Shown here piece after piece: positions 16,132 through 24,641 of a stretch of 64,000 nucleotides of DNA; position 1 is the first letter of the stretch; each line of letters starts with the position of its first letter. The stretch comes from Sulfitobacter sp. DFL-14 (GTDB lineage: Bacteria; Pseudomonadota; Alphaproteobacteria; Rhodobacterales; Rhodobacteraceae), in contig NZ_QBFD01000022.1 in NCBI RefSeq assembly GCF_003335585.1, forward strand, positions 255,081 through 319,080, in the 5' to 3' direction. The notes below the pieces were generated by a model. It searched no databases, was not told where the DNA came from, and saw only the letters and a program-made list of their open reading frames with translations. The translations under genes and the position numbers were made by a program.

Positions 16132-17106
16132 TCAGGCCAGATGCGCCCGGACCGCATCCAGGGCTTTGGCGCGGTCCCGGCGGGCGGACAGCGCCGTGTC
16201 CATGTCCACCTTGACGAAGCGGGTCGGCACATTGGGCTGCAACTGCCCGATCAGGTCCATATCGGCAGAAATCACCGTGCCGATCATGAAGTAGCCGCCG
16301 CCGGAGACTGCGTCGCGGTGCAGAATGATCGGTTCTGTCCCGCTTGGCACCTGGACCGAGCCATAGGGATAGCAGGCGTCGGTGATGTTGGAGGGGTCGG
16401 AGCCCGCGCCAAAGGGCGGTTCGCGGTCCACGAATTCCAGCGGCGTGCCGCCCTTGAAGCGATAACCCATGCGGTCCGCTTCGGATGCGACCTTCCAGGT
16501 TTCCTCGAAAAACCGGGCGCCCGATGCCTCGGTGATGCGGTGCCAGTAGAGCCCGGGCAGGACCCTGAGTTCGGTTTCCCTTGCCGGCATGCGCCGCAGT
16601 TTTTCGGGGATATGGGCGCCGGTTTTCGCCTTGCCGTCAGCCGCCCCCAGAGGCAGCGTATCGCCGGGCTGCACCGCGCGCCCGTCGATGCCGCCGAGGG
16701 CACCGATGGGATAGGTGGAACGGCTGCCCAGATCGAGCGGCGTGTCGATGCCCCCCGAAAAGGCGATATAGGCCCGCGCGCCGGAGCGCAGGTAATCGAA
16801 CGACAGTTTCTGGCCCGCCTTCACGGGGATTGCTGTCCAGGATTCAAGCACTTCGCCATCCAGCTTGGGGGGCAGGTCGCCGCCGGTCACGGCAAAGGTG
16901 CAATCTTGGGTGAATTCCAGTTCCGGACCCATGAAGACGCATTCCAGGCCTGCGGCACCTTCATCATTGCCCACCAGCATATTGGCGCAGCGCAGGGCGA
17001 AACGGTCCATCGCGCCGCCCATGGGGATGCCAAGGTGATAGTACCCCGGGCGTCCAAGATCCTGAATTGTCGTGGCGAAACCGGATGTTATGACATTAAT
17101 CGGCAT
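16132..17106 (-). CDS. pxpC: 5-oxoprolinase subunit C / biotin-dependent carboxyltransferase domain protein (KipA-like)
   Basis: 324 aa, CT_A_B (AHS2) domain. Family signatures are INVITSGFATTIQDLGRPGY at the N-terminus, GIPMGGAMDRFALRCANMLV, ECVFMGPELEF and the C-terminal GTEPIILHRDAVSGGGYFMI. With PxpB it forms the complex that works with PxpA on 5-oxoproline. In this operon biotin carboxylase and BCCP genes are added, so the PxpBC pair may be the carboxyltransferase of a biotin enzyme, as in urea carboxylase. The start MPINVITSG overlaps the pxpB stop by 11 nt. Confidence 0.9.
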   Translation of the reverse strand: MPINVITSGFATTIQDLGRPGYYHLGIPMGGAMDRFALRCANMLVGNDEGAAGLECVFMGPELEFTQDCTFAVTGGDLPPKLDGEVLESWTAIPVKAGQKLSFDYLRSGARAYIAFSGGIDTPLDLGSRSTYPIGALGGIDGRAVQPGDTLPLGAADGKAKTGAHIPEKLRRMPARETELRVLPGLYWHRITEASGARFFEETWKVASEADRMGYRFKGGTPLEFVDREPPFGAGSDPSNITDACYPYGSVQVPSGTEPIILHRDAVSGGGYFMIGTVISADMDLIGQLQPNVPTRFVKVDMDTALSARRDRAKALDAVRAHLA

Positions 17107-17971
17107 AAAGAGCCTCCTCCAGCCTGGCGTTGGTGCCGTTGATATCCGCGTTGAACTCATCAAGGGAAAACACCACCTCGCGGATGCGGGGCGCATAGGT
17201 GTTCGCCTCGACCGCAGCCAGGCAGCGGTCATATTCCGCGCGGTCGATCGGCTTCCATTTCACGATGTCGCCGGGTTTAAAGAAGACCATGAAGTCCTTG
17301 AGGTAGCCCGTCTTCTGTTCCGGGTCGTAGATCGGCATCGGCGTCACGCCGAACATCTGGTAACCCCCTGCCCCGCGCACGGAATAGATGCAGGAGAAGC
17401 AGCCGCCGTATCCCACGGTCAGCTTCGGGGTGTCGGTGCGCGGACGCAGGTATTTGGGCACCTGTATCTGCCGTTCCCGTTCCACCATCTGATAGAGGAA
17501 GGGCAGACCGGAGACGAAACCGACCATGGAGACGAACCAGGGCGCGCCGGAATGGGCTGCGATAAAGGCGTCGACGCTGTCATAGCCGTTGATCCGCGCC
17601 GCATATTCGATATCGGTGGCGTCCGGGTCCTGATGCCTTTCGCGGAACCGCATCAGGGTCTCATGGGTCCAGGGATCCTGGTAATAGACCGGGATCTCGA
17701 TGATCCGGGTCGTCAGCTTCGGTTCCTGTTTGGCGGCTGTGGCCTCCATCGACTTGAGCCTGTCCATCAGCGCATCGGGATGGATCACATCGGGGTCGAA
17801 CTTGATCTGGAACGAGGCATTGGCCGGGCAGATCTCGGTCACCCCGTCGATTTTGGCGTCGCGCACGGCATTGGTCATCGAAAGCGTGGTGAAGAATGCC
17901 TCAAGCGACATTTCTTCGCTGACCTCGACGAACACATGTTCGTCGCCGCCAAAGGTATATCTGGATGTCAT
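17096..17971 (-). CDS. pxpB: 5-oxoprolinase subunit B family protein (KipI-like, AHS1 domain)
   Basis: 291 aa with a CT_C_D (AHS1) domain: VGYGGCFSCIYSVRGAGGYQ is an unusual form of the family GGxPG region, followed by FGVTPMPIYDPEQKTGYLKD and FFKPGDIVKWKPI. It is longer than typical PxpB/KipI (about 220-240 aa), with an inserted segment around residues 90-150. ATG 17971 is preferred because AGGAAGG lies upstream and the biotin carboxylase stop is 1 nt away. It pairs with pxpC. Confidence 0.85.
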   Translation of the reverse strand: MTSRYTFGGDEHVFVEVSEEMSLEAFFTTLSMTNAVRDAKIDGVTEICPANASFQIKFDPDVIHPDALMDRLKSMEATAAKQEPKLTTRIIEIPVYYQDPWTHETLMRFRERHQDPDATDIEYAARINGYDSVDAFIAAHSGAPWFVSMVGFVSGLPFLYQMVERERQIQVPKYLRPRTDTPKLTVGYGGCFSCIYSVRGAGGYQMFGVTPMPIYDPEQKTGYLKDFMVFFKPGDIVKWKPIDRAEYDRCLAAVEANTYAPRIREVVFSLDEFNADINGTNARLEEALYAD

Positions 17972-17972
17972 G

Positions 17973-19352
17973 TTATGTACCTTCCTCATCTGAAAATGTC
18001 CCGGCATGCTCTGCGAGCCATGGCTCAAGCCATTTTGTGTGGTAGTTCCCGGCCTGCACGTCGGCGTCCTCCGCCAGGGCGAGGAACAGGGGCGCGGTTG
18101 TCTTCAACCCGCCTGTGCGCAGCTCGCCCACCGCACGTTTCAGCCGGGTGATGGCCGCCGGACGGTCATCTGCGGTGACGATCAGTTTGCCCAGCAGGGA
18201 ATCGTAGAACGGCGGGATCTGGTAGCCATCGTAGAGCATGTGATCGAAGCGCACGCCCGGCCCGCCGGGGGTGCGGAAACCATCGACGATGCCGGGGAAA
18301 GGCGCAAAATTATTGGCCGGATCCTCGGCGTTGATGCGCACTTCGATGGCATGGCCGCGCAGCTGGATGTCCTCCTGACGCACAGAAAGCGGTTTGCCCC
18401 CGGCAATGGCAATCATCTCTGCCACAAGGTCCAGCCCGGTCACGCATTCGGTGACCGGATGTTCGACCTGGATGCGGGTATTCATTTCGATGAAATAGAA
18501 CGCGCCGGTTTCATCGTCATAAAGGTATTCGACCGTGCCCGCGCCGCGATAGCCCACCGCCTGCGCCAGTGCCACGGCGCTCATGCAAAGATCGTTGCGC
18601 ATGCTGTCGCTCAGCGCCATGGAGGGCGCCTCTTCCCAGACCTTCTGGCGGCGGCGCTGCAGGGAACACTCGCGTTCGAAACAATGCACGAAGTTGGTGC
18701 CGTCGCCGAGAATCTGCACTTCGATGTGACGCGCCCTGGCGATCAGTTTTTCCAGATAGAGCCCGCCGTCGCCAAAGGCCGATTTCGCCTCCGCCGCGGC
18801 CTGGGGGGCAAGATTGGCGAAGTCCCGGGCGTTTTCGGCCACGCGGATGCCGCGCCCGCCGCCGCCCGCCGTGGCCTTGATCATGACCGGATAGCCGATT
18901 TCATCGGCGCTGCGGGCCGCTTCTGCCAGGTCGCCGATCACGCCGTTACTGCCGGGCACCGTGGGCACCCCGGCCTTTTGCGCAGCACGGCGGGCCGAGG
19001 CCTTGTCACCCATGGCGCGGATCATGTCGCCCGTCGGCCCGACAAAGGCGATGCCGGCGGCCTCGACCGCATCGGCGAAATCGGCATTCTCTGCCAGGAA
19101 ACCATAGCCCGGATGGATGCCATCCGCGCCGCTTTGCCGGGCGGCATCCAGAACGGCGGCGATGTTCAGATAGGATTTGGAGGCTGGCGGCGGCCCGATC
19201 TCGATCGCCTCGTCGGCCATTTCGACGGCCAGCGACCCGGCATCCGCCGCACTGTGGACCTGCACGGTGCGGATGCCCATTTCCTTTGCCGCCCGGATGA
19301 TCCTGACGGCAATTTCGCCGCGATTGGCAATCAGAAGCTTTGTGATCCCCAT
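17973..19352 (-). CDS. Biotin carboxylase subunit (AccC-like)
   Basis: 459 aa ATP-grasp enzyme that carboxylates biotin on the carrier protein using ATP and bicarbonate. Motifs are ITKLLIANRGEIAVRIIRAA, GADGIHPGYGFLAENADFAD, the glycine loop KATAGGGGRGIRV, FIEMNTRIQVEHPVTE and ECSLQRRRQKVWEEAPS. It lies between bccp and pxpB. This set is probably not fatty-acid acetyl-CoA carboxylase but a dedicated carboxylase for an amide, lactam or urea-like substrate (inference from operon content). Confidence 0.92.
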   Translation of the reverse strand: MGITKLLIANRGEIAVRIIRAAKEMGIRTVQVHSAADAGSLAVEMADEAIEIGPPPASKSYLNIAAVLDAARQSGADGIHPGYGFLAENADFADAVEAAGIAFVGPTGDMIRAMGDKASARRAAQKAGVPTVPGSNGVIGDLAEAARSADEIGYPVMIKATAGGGGRGIRVAENARDFANLAPQAAAEAKSAFGDGGLYLEKLIARARHIEVQILGDGTNFVHCFERECSLQRRRQKVWEEAPSMALSDSMRNDLCMSAVALAQAVGYRGAGTVEYLYDDETGAFYFIEMNTRIQVEHPVTECVTGLDLVAEMIAIAGGKPLSVRQEDIQLRGHAIEVRINAEDPANNFAPFPGIVDGFRTPGGPGVRFDHMLYDGYQIPPFYDSLLGKLIVTADDRPAAITRLKRAVGELRTGGLKTTAPLFLALAEDADVQAGNYHTKWLEPWLAEHAGTFSDEEGT

Positions 19353-19359
19353 GATGCGC

Positions 19360-19602
19360 TCAGCTTTCCAGTTCGGCGATGACCTGGCCGGGCATGATCG
19401 CATCCTCGTCCTCGGCCAGGAAGGCGGTCAGTTTTCCATCTGCGTCGGATTTCACTTCGGTATAGGTCTTCATCACCTCGACCAGCCCCACGACATCGCC
19501 CGCTTTCACGTCGTCGCCGACTTCCTTGTAGTTTTTCTCTTCCGGGGAAGGACGGCGGTAAAAGACACCGGGCAGCGGGGAGCGGATTTCAGATTTGGCC
19601 AT
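19360..19602 (-). CDS. Biotin carboxyl carrier protein
   Basis: 80-residue biotinyl-lipoyl domain protein without the long linker of AccB. The biotin-accepting Lys is K45 in VEVMKTYTEV, 35 residues from the C-terminus as usual; the motif is EVMKT rather than EAMKM, as in carriers linked to PxpBC-type carboxylases. It shuttles carboxybiotin between the downstream biotin carboxylase and the PxpB/PxpC pair. Confidence 0.9.
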   Translation of the reverse strand: MAKSEIRSPLPGVFYRRPSPEEKNYKEVGDDVKAGDVVGLVEVMKTYTEVKSDADGKLTAFLAEDEDAIMPGQVIAELES

Positions 19603-19631
19603 GTTTTCTCTCCTGTCGGGTTGTGGGGTGT

Positions 19632-20372
19632 TCAGGCATCCGCGCGCGTCGCCAGCCGGTCACCGAGGGCGGCGCGCACGGCTTGGGTGATTTCGACGGC
19701 ACCGGGCGTATCGGAATGGACGCAGATGGTTTCGGCGCGCACATTGCTTGGCTTTTTGGCGGCGCTCAGAACGATGCCCTCATCCACCGCGCGCAGCACC
19801 TTGGCGGCGACTTCCTGAGGGTCCTTGGCATCATGTTCGCGGGTGATGATCAGCTTGCCATTGTCGTCGTAATCGAGATCGGCAAAGAATTCGGCCCGGA
19901 ACCCCAGACCGCGTGCGGTATAGATTTCCTCGTGCAATGTCCCGGCAAGGCCGAAGATCGGCACGCCGAGATGTTCGGAGGCATCGCAGATCGCATGGGC
20001 AATATGTTCGTGCCGCGCGGCCATGCCATAGAGCGCGCCATGCGGCTTGACGTGAGACAGGCTGAGCCCCTCGACCGCCAGAAATTCATTCAATGCGCCA
20101 ATCTGGTAAAGCACGATATTGGCCATCTCGGCCCGGTCGATCACCATTTCGCGGCGGCCGAAGCCGGACAGGTCGGGCAGCGCGACATGGGCGCCGATTC
20201 GCACGCCATGCTGCTTGGCCGAGCGCACCGCGTGGCGCATGTGATTGGGGTCCGATCCGTGGAAACCGCAGGCGATATTCGCCTCCGTTATCAGGGGCAT
20301 CAGAGCGTCGTCGTCGCCCAGCCTGTAGAGCGCAAAGCTCTCTCCCATGTCACAATTGATGTCGACAGCCAT
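19632..20372 (-). CDS. pxpA: LamB/YcsF family protein, 5-oxoprolinase subunit A
   Basis: 246 aa, the usual length. Signatures are VDINCDMGESFALY at the N-terminus, EANIACGFHGSDPNHMRHAV, GAHVALPDLSGFGRREM and HVKPHGALYGMAA. In E. coli and B. subtilis PxpA with PxpBC hydrolyses 5-oxoproline with ATP. First gene of a leftward five-gene operon, with ribosome site GGGAGG. The promoter region carries the bipartite operator shared with the TorT-like transporter. Confidence 0.93.
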   Translation of the reverse strand: MAVDINCDMGESFALYRLGDDDALMPLITEANIACGFHGSDPNHMRHAVRSAKQHGVRIGAHVALPDLSGFGRREMVIDRAEMANIVLYQIGALNEFLAVEGLSLSHVKPHGALYGMAARHEHIAHAICDASEHLGVPIFGLAGTLHEEIYTARGLGFRAEFFADLDYDDNGKLIITREHDAKDPQEVAAKVLRAVDEGIVLSAAKKPSNVRAETICVHSDTPGAVEITQAVRAALGDRLATRADA

Positions 20373-20469
20373 TTCAGCCTCCCGGAAATGCCAAGGTAAA
20401 TCACTGATGCGCCGCCAAATCCTGCTGGCCGATGCGTCGTTGCGCCAAGGCTACGCAGGGCATGACTTG

Positions 20470-20516
20470 ATTGTAAAATATGATTTTTCAGGTAGTACAT
20501 TCTGAAAAACAGATAA
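20470..20516. promoter_or_regulatory. Candidate LysR operator, copy B
   Basis: Blocks ATTGTAAAATATGATTTT (20470-20487) and TCTGAAAAACAGATAA (20501-20516) lie between pxpA and the divergent lysR gene. TTTTTCAG and CTGAAAAA within them form an inverted repeat. Copy A at 15955-16001 has the same blocks 31 bp apart. The position between a LysR gene and its divergent target is classical for a LysR binding site. Confidence 0.7.
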
Positions 20517-20583
20517 TGCTATGCCTGCCTGCGGCGCCCGCTTTGGCCCTGCGCTGCGGCGCCGCCCCACAAGGAAACCTGCC

Positions 20584-21513
20584 ATGACCCCAAGCCTGCG
20601 CCAGATCCGTTATTTCATCGCCGCCGCCGATGCGGGCCAGATTTCCAAGGCCGCAAGCGAGATCAACGTCTCGCAATCGGCGATCACCACGGCGATCAAG
20701 GCGCTGGAAGAGCTGATCGGCACATCGCTGTTTGACCGCCATGCCGGCGGGGTGACCCTGACCTATGAGGGCAGCCTGTTCCTCAACCATGCGCGGGGGA
20801 TCATCGATTCCGTCGAAGAAGCGATTCGCATTCCCCGGCGGGTTCAGCGTGATGTGATCGGCACCTTCAACCTTGCCGTGACCTATACGGTGGGGGGGTA
20901 TTTCCTGCCGCCGCTTCTGCTGCGCTTTCAGCAGGCGCTGCCGAACGTCCAGGTGACGCTTGTCGAAGCCGAGCGGGTGGCCATCGAAGAGGGGCTGACC
21001 AACGGGCGGTTCGATGTGGCGGTCATGCTGACCTCTAACCTCAAGAACCGCAGCGCCATTGATCATACGGTGCTGCTGCGGTCGCGGCGCAGGCTGTGGC
21101 TGCAGGCGAACCACCCGCTGTTGTCGGCGAAATCCGTGTCGCTCAGCGATGTTGCCAGGGAACCCTATATCATGCTGACGGTGGATGAGGCATCAGAGAC
21201 CGCGAAACACTATTGGGATCACCTGCCGACAAAGCCCAACATCATCTTCAAGACCTCATCGGTTGAAGCGATCCGCAGCATGGTCGCGACCGGCATGGGG
21301 GTCTCCATCCTGTCGAACATGGTCTACCGGCCCTGGTCGCTGGATGGCAGCAAGGTGGATGTGATTGATATCACCGATACGCTGCCGACGATGGATGTCG
21401 GTTTGGCCTGGCCCCGCGCCGCCGAGCTTTGCCCCGCCGCGCTGTCGTTTCTGGAATTCATGAAGCTGGCGGTACAGGGGTCGGGCGGGCCCTTGTCCAA
21501 ACCCGCCGAGTAG
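20584..21513 (+). CDS. LysR family regulator, divergent from the pxp operon
   Basis: 309 aa. N-terminal winged helix: MTPSLRQIRYFIAAADAGQI then KAASEINVSQSAITTAIKAL, followed by the LysR effector domain. ATG 20584 has AAGGAAA upstream; the frame extends upstream without support. Divergent orientation and the shared bipartite site make it the likely activator of pxpA-to-pxpC and of the TorT-like transporter operon. The co-inducer is unknown, presumably the imported substrate. Confidence 0.9.
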   Translation: MTPSLRQIRYFIAAADAGQISKAASEINVSQSAITTAIKALEELIGTSLFDRHAGGVTLTYEGSLFLNHARGIIDSVEEAIRIPRRVQRDVIGTFNLAVTYTVGGYFLPPLLLRFQQALPNVQVTLVEAERVAIEEGLTNGRFDVAVMLTSNLKNRSAIDHTVLLRSRRRLWLQANHPLLSAKSVSLSDVAREPYIMLTVDEASETAKHYWDHLPTKPNIIFKTSSVEAIRSMVATGMGVSILSNMVYRPWSLDGSKVDVIDITDTLPTMDVGLAWPRAAELCPAALSFLEFMKLAVQGSGGPLSKPAE

Positions 21514-21531
21514 TGCGCAAGCGGGCTTTGA

Positions 21532-22476
21532 TCAGGAAGGGTGTTCCTGCTGATCTGCGTCCGCTGCCGGGCCGCGCTGCTGTTCCTGCGTGCATTCGAC
21601 CTGCCGGGCAGTCTCGCGCGCCAGGTCCTGCAGCCAGTTGATAAAGACCTTTGCGGCAGGTTTGGCGCGGGAGGCGTGATTGGTGACGATGTAATATTGA
21701 AACCCCTCGATCTGCAGATCCCCCAGGCTTTGATGGGTTCCCGCCGAAAGCCGGTCTGCGGCGAGGATGTTGCTGCACAACAGCAGGCCCAGCCCCTGAT
21801 CCAGCGCTTCGAAAGCTGCGGATTCATCGCTGCAGTTCAGGACGCCCGCCACCGCGAAGCTCTGCGCGGAATCATGCGCCCAGCGGGCCCAGACAGGGCC
21901 GTCCAGATCTTTGTTGTTCCAGTAAAATCCGATCACCGGGTAGGTGCCTGACCCGTTCTCGATCACGTCCTTTCGGCCAATCGGGCGATAGGCATCCGAA
22001 AACAGGATGCTGTCGGCGGCGTCTCTGGGACTCTGGCCATAGCGGATCGCCACGTCGAGCCGGTCCGAAGACAGATCACGCACCGCATCGTCGGTGACAA
22101 GCTCGACCTGAATCCCGGGATTTTCGGCCAGAAAGCGCGACAGCCGGGGCAGCAGCCAGTTGTCGGCAAAGGCGCGGGTTGTGGTGACGCGCAGCACGTT
22201 CTTTTCGATGTCCACATTCAGCACCGAAAAGGCCTCGGCCAGCAGGTCGAACCCTTCGCGCAGTTTCGGGAACATCTCTGCGCCCGCAGGGGTCAGCGCG
22301 ATGTCGCGGGGGTTTCGCACGATCAGCTTGAAGCCCAGATAGCTTTCCAGATGCCGGATCTGGTGGCTGACCGCTGTTGTGGTCACGCCCAGTTCGTCGG
22401 CGGCAGCCGAGAAGCTGAGGCAGCGCGCAACCGCCTCAAAGGCGCGGATCGCATTCAGGGGCGGAAGCCGTCGCAT
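21532..22476 (-). CDS. LysR family regulator (GcvA-like), divergent from the PotD-type operon
   Basis: 314 aa with MRRLPPLNAIRAFEAVARCL and SFSAAADELGVTTTAVSHQI, typical of the GcvA subgroup, then a periplasmic-binding-like effector domain and a polar Gln/Asp-rich tail. It is divergent from the transporter gene at 22585 across 108 bp and probably controls it. It converges on the previous lysR gene with an 18 bp gap. Confidence 0.9.
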   Translation of the reverse strand: MRRLPPLNAIRAFEAVARCLSFSAAADELGVTTTAVSHQIRHLESYLGFKLIVRNPRDIALTPAGAEMFPKLREGFDLLAEAFSVLNVDIEKNVLRVTTTRAFADNWLLPRLSRFLAENPGIQVELVTDDAVRDLSSDRLDVAIRYGQSPRDAADSILFSDAYRPIGRKDVIENGSGTYPVIGFYWNNKDLDGPVWARWAHDSAQSFAVAGVLNCSDESAAFEALDQGLGLLLCSNILAADRLSAGTHQSLGDLQIEGFQYYIVTNHASRAKPAAKVFINWLQDLARETARQVECTQEQQRGPAADADQQEHPS

Positions 22477-22584
22477 CCTGTGTCCTTCGTGAAGTTTTGC
22501 TCAAGACCCCCTGAGATAAACGAATTTGTAGCAAATGGGGCGTTTCGCAGAAGGTGGCAGTCACAAAACAGGGAGAAAAACGAT

Positions 22585-23697
22585 ATGTCAAATTTTCAAT
22601 ATTCACGCCGCGCGCTGCTGAAAAGCGGGCTGGCTGCGGGTGCCGTGCTGGCCGCCCCGTCGATTGTGCGGGCGCAGGAGCAGCGCGAGCTGACCATGCT
22701 GACATGGGCAGGCCACGCCGACCCGGAGGTCGTTGGCCCCTTTGAGCAGGCGCATAACGTGCGCATCCGCGCCAAGGAATATGTCGGCGGTGACCAGATG
22801 CTGGCGCAGTTTGCCCAGTCGCCGGCCGGGACCTATGATGTCATCCTGGCCGACGCCGAATATGTCTCGCAGTTGTATCGGGCCGATTACATCGAACAGC
22901 TGGACCCGGCGGATTATCCGTTTGATGATTTCTTCCCCGAGTTCCAGAAGTTCGAGGGCCATTGGTACGATGACGGGCTTTACGCGGTGTTCCTGCGCTT
23001 TGGCTTTCTGGGGCTGTCGCATGATCTGGACGCGATCAGCCGCTCGGAGGCGCGCAGCTACAGGGCGATGTGGCAGGAAAACCTGCGCGGAAAGGTCGGG
23101 CAATTCGACTGGCATCTGCCCAACTTTGGCACCATCAGCCTGATCGAGGGCAATCCGGCCCCCTTTGATCTGGGCACAGCCGCCTGGCAGCAGGTGCAGG
23201 ACGCGGCGCTGACGCTGCGGCCCCAGGTGCGGGGGTTTTATGATTACGGTGGCACGCTGTCTGCCCTGCGCTCGGGCGAGGTGGCGGCGATGCCTGGGAT
23301 CGGCGACTGGATCACCGGTGTCCTGCAGCGCGACGGGGCCAATGTTGCCACCACCATTCCCGAACAGGGCGGGCTGCAATGGACCGAGTCGCTGTCCATC
23401 GGCAAGGGGTCGCGCAATCAGGATCTGGCCCGGGAATTCATCCGCTACATGATGAGCCCGCGCGGGCAGGTGGCGACAGCCACGCTCAAGGCGTACCCCG
23501 CGATGGTGCCGACGCGGGCGGGCTGGGCGATGCTGAACGAGACCAATCCGAATGAGGCCGCGCGCCAGAACATGAGCCTGACCGGCGCCAATGCGCTGGA
23601 TGAAATCCGCGCCGGGCGCATTCAGCTGCGCCGGCTGCCCGTCCAGCAATCGCTGGAAAGCTGGAATGACGCCTGGGTGCGCTACAAAAACGCCTGA
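22585..23697 (+). CDS. PotD-type extracellular solute-binding protein, Tat-exported
   Basis: 370 aa. The N-terminus has a twin-arginine signal, YSRRALLKSGLAAGAVLAAP (R8, R9), with cleavage near residue 29, then ELTMLTWAGHADPEVVGPFE as in spermidine/putrescine-type binding proteins. ATG 22585 follows GGGAG. First gene of a seven-gene operon with two permeases, ATPase, amidase, deacetylase and DUF1989 protein. The cargo is probably a polyamine-like or amide nitrogen compound; this cannot be fixed from sequence. Confidence 0.9.
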   Translation: MSNFQYSRRALLKSGLAAGAVLAAPSIVRAQEQRELTMLTWAGHADPEVVGPFEQAHNVRIRAKEYVGGDQMLAQFAQSPAGTYDVILADAEYVSQLYRADYIEQLDPADYPFDDFFPEFQKFEGHWYDDGLYAVFLRFGFLGLSHDLDAISRSEARSYRAMWQENLRGKVGQFDWHLPNFGTISLIEGNPAPFDLGTAAWQQVQDAALTLRPQVRGFYDYGGTLSALRSGEVAAMPGIGDWITGVLQRDGANVATTIPEQGGLQWTESLSIGKGSRNQDLAREFIRYMMSPRGQVATATLKAYPAMVPTRAGWAMLNETNPNEAARQNMSLTGANALDEIRAGRIQLRRLPVQQSLESWNDAWVRYKNA

Positions 23698-23706
23698 GCC
23701 GCCCCC

Positions 23707-23756
23707 AAGGGTCCGTCCCCGCACCGCCACTGACAGGCGCGGGACGGGCCGCCCTT
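23707..23756 (+). other. Intercistronic hairpin after the binding-protein gene
   Basis: Long imperfect stem between CCGTCCCCGC on the left and GCGCGGGACGGGC on the right, extended by AAGGG and CCCTT. Such structures often raise binding-protein mRNA stability over the downstream permeases. Confidence 0.6.
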
Positions 23757-23773
23757 CATTCAAAGGAAATCCG

Positions 23774-24640
23774 ATGTCTGTCTTATCCGCAAAGCTGCGA
23801 TTGCGCCGGCGTGGGTGGTTTGCCCTTTGGGCCGCCCCGCTGCCGGTCTGGTTCGCGCTGTTCTTTCTGGGCCCGATGCTGCTGCTGATCGCCATGTCGT
23901 TCTGGTCGGTGCAGAACTATCGCCTGACCCCCGATTTTTCGCTGTCGGCCTGGAGTTATGTGCTGTCGCTCGATTTTCTGTGGTCCAGCTTCTGGCGCAG
24001 CTACGGGCTGTCCCTGCTCAGCGCTGTTCTGGTGTCACTGCTGGCCTTTCCGGCCTCTTACGCGATGGCGTTCCTGATCTCGCCGGCCAGAAGGCTGACC
24101 TTTCTGGGGCTTGCCCTGGCACCGTTTTTCACCAGCTATCTGGTCAGGATCTATTCGCTGCAGGTGTTTCTGGGCGAAGGCGGCGTGTTGCCGCAAATGT
24201 TCCACAGCATCGGCCTGTCCGGGGCCAGCCTGCTGAACAGCTATACCGCGCTGTTTCTGGGGCATGCCACCCTGACCCTGCCCGTGGTGCTGGTGCTGCA
24301 AACCCTGGCGCTGGGCAATGTGGACCGCACCGAGATGTCGGCGGCGGTCAATCTGGGGGCGCGTCCGCTGCAGGTCTTGCGGCACATCATCCTGCCCGCC
24401 GCCCGTCCGGGTCTAAGCCTTGGCGTGCTGTTTGCCTTTTTGCTGAGCTATGCCGAATTCGTCAGCGCCACCTATCTGGGCGGCGGCGTCTTCCAGACCC
24501 TGCCAATCCTGCTGACCGACCTGATCCGGGGCGGCCAGCAATGGCCCCGCGCGGCGGTGGTGTCGCTGCTGATGATGGCGGTGCTGCTGCTGACGTCGCT
24601 GGTCACCGTGGCCTGGGCCTATCGCCAGAAAGGAAACTGA
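23774..24640 (+). CDS. ABC transporter permease (PotB-like)
   Basis: 288-residue inner-membrane protein with six predicted helices and the EAA-type loop SAAVNLGARPLQVLRHIILP of BPD_transp_1 permeases. ATG 23774 follows AAAGGAAA. It pairs with the next permease. Confidence 0.9.
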   Translation: MSVLSAKLRLRRRGWFALWAAPLPVWFALFFLGPMLLLIAMSFWSVQNYRLTPDFSLSAWSYVLSLDFLWSSFWRSYGLSLLSAVLVSLLAFPASYAMAFLISPARRLTFLGLALAPFFTSYLVRIYSLQVFLGEGGVLPQMFHSIGLSGASLLNSYTALFLGHATLTLPVVLVLQTLALGNVDRTEMSAAVNLGARPLQVLRHIILPAARPGLSLGVLFAFLLSYAEFVSATYLGGGVFQTLPILLTDLIRGGQQWPRAAVVSLLMMAVLLLTSLVTVAWAYRQKGN

Positions 24641-24641
24641 G

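Noticed and set aside
17973-19602. Housekeeping acetyl-CoA carboxylase accBC
   Set aside because: The carrier is only 80 aa without the AccB linker and both genes are embedded in the pxp operon, which points to a dedicated carboxylase.
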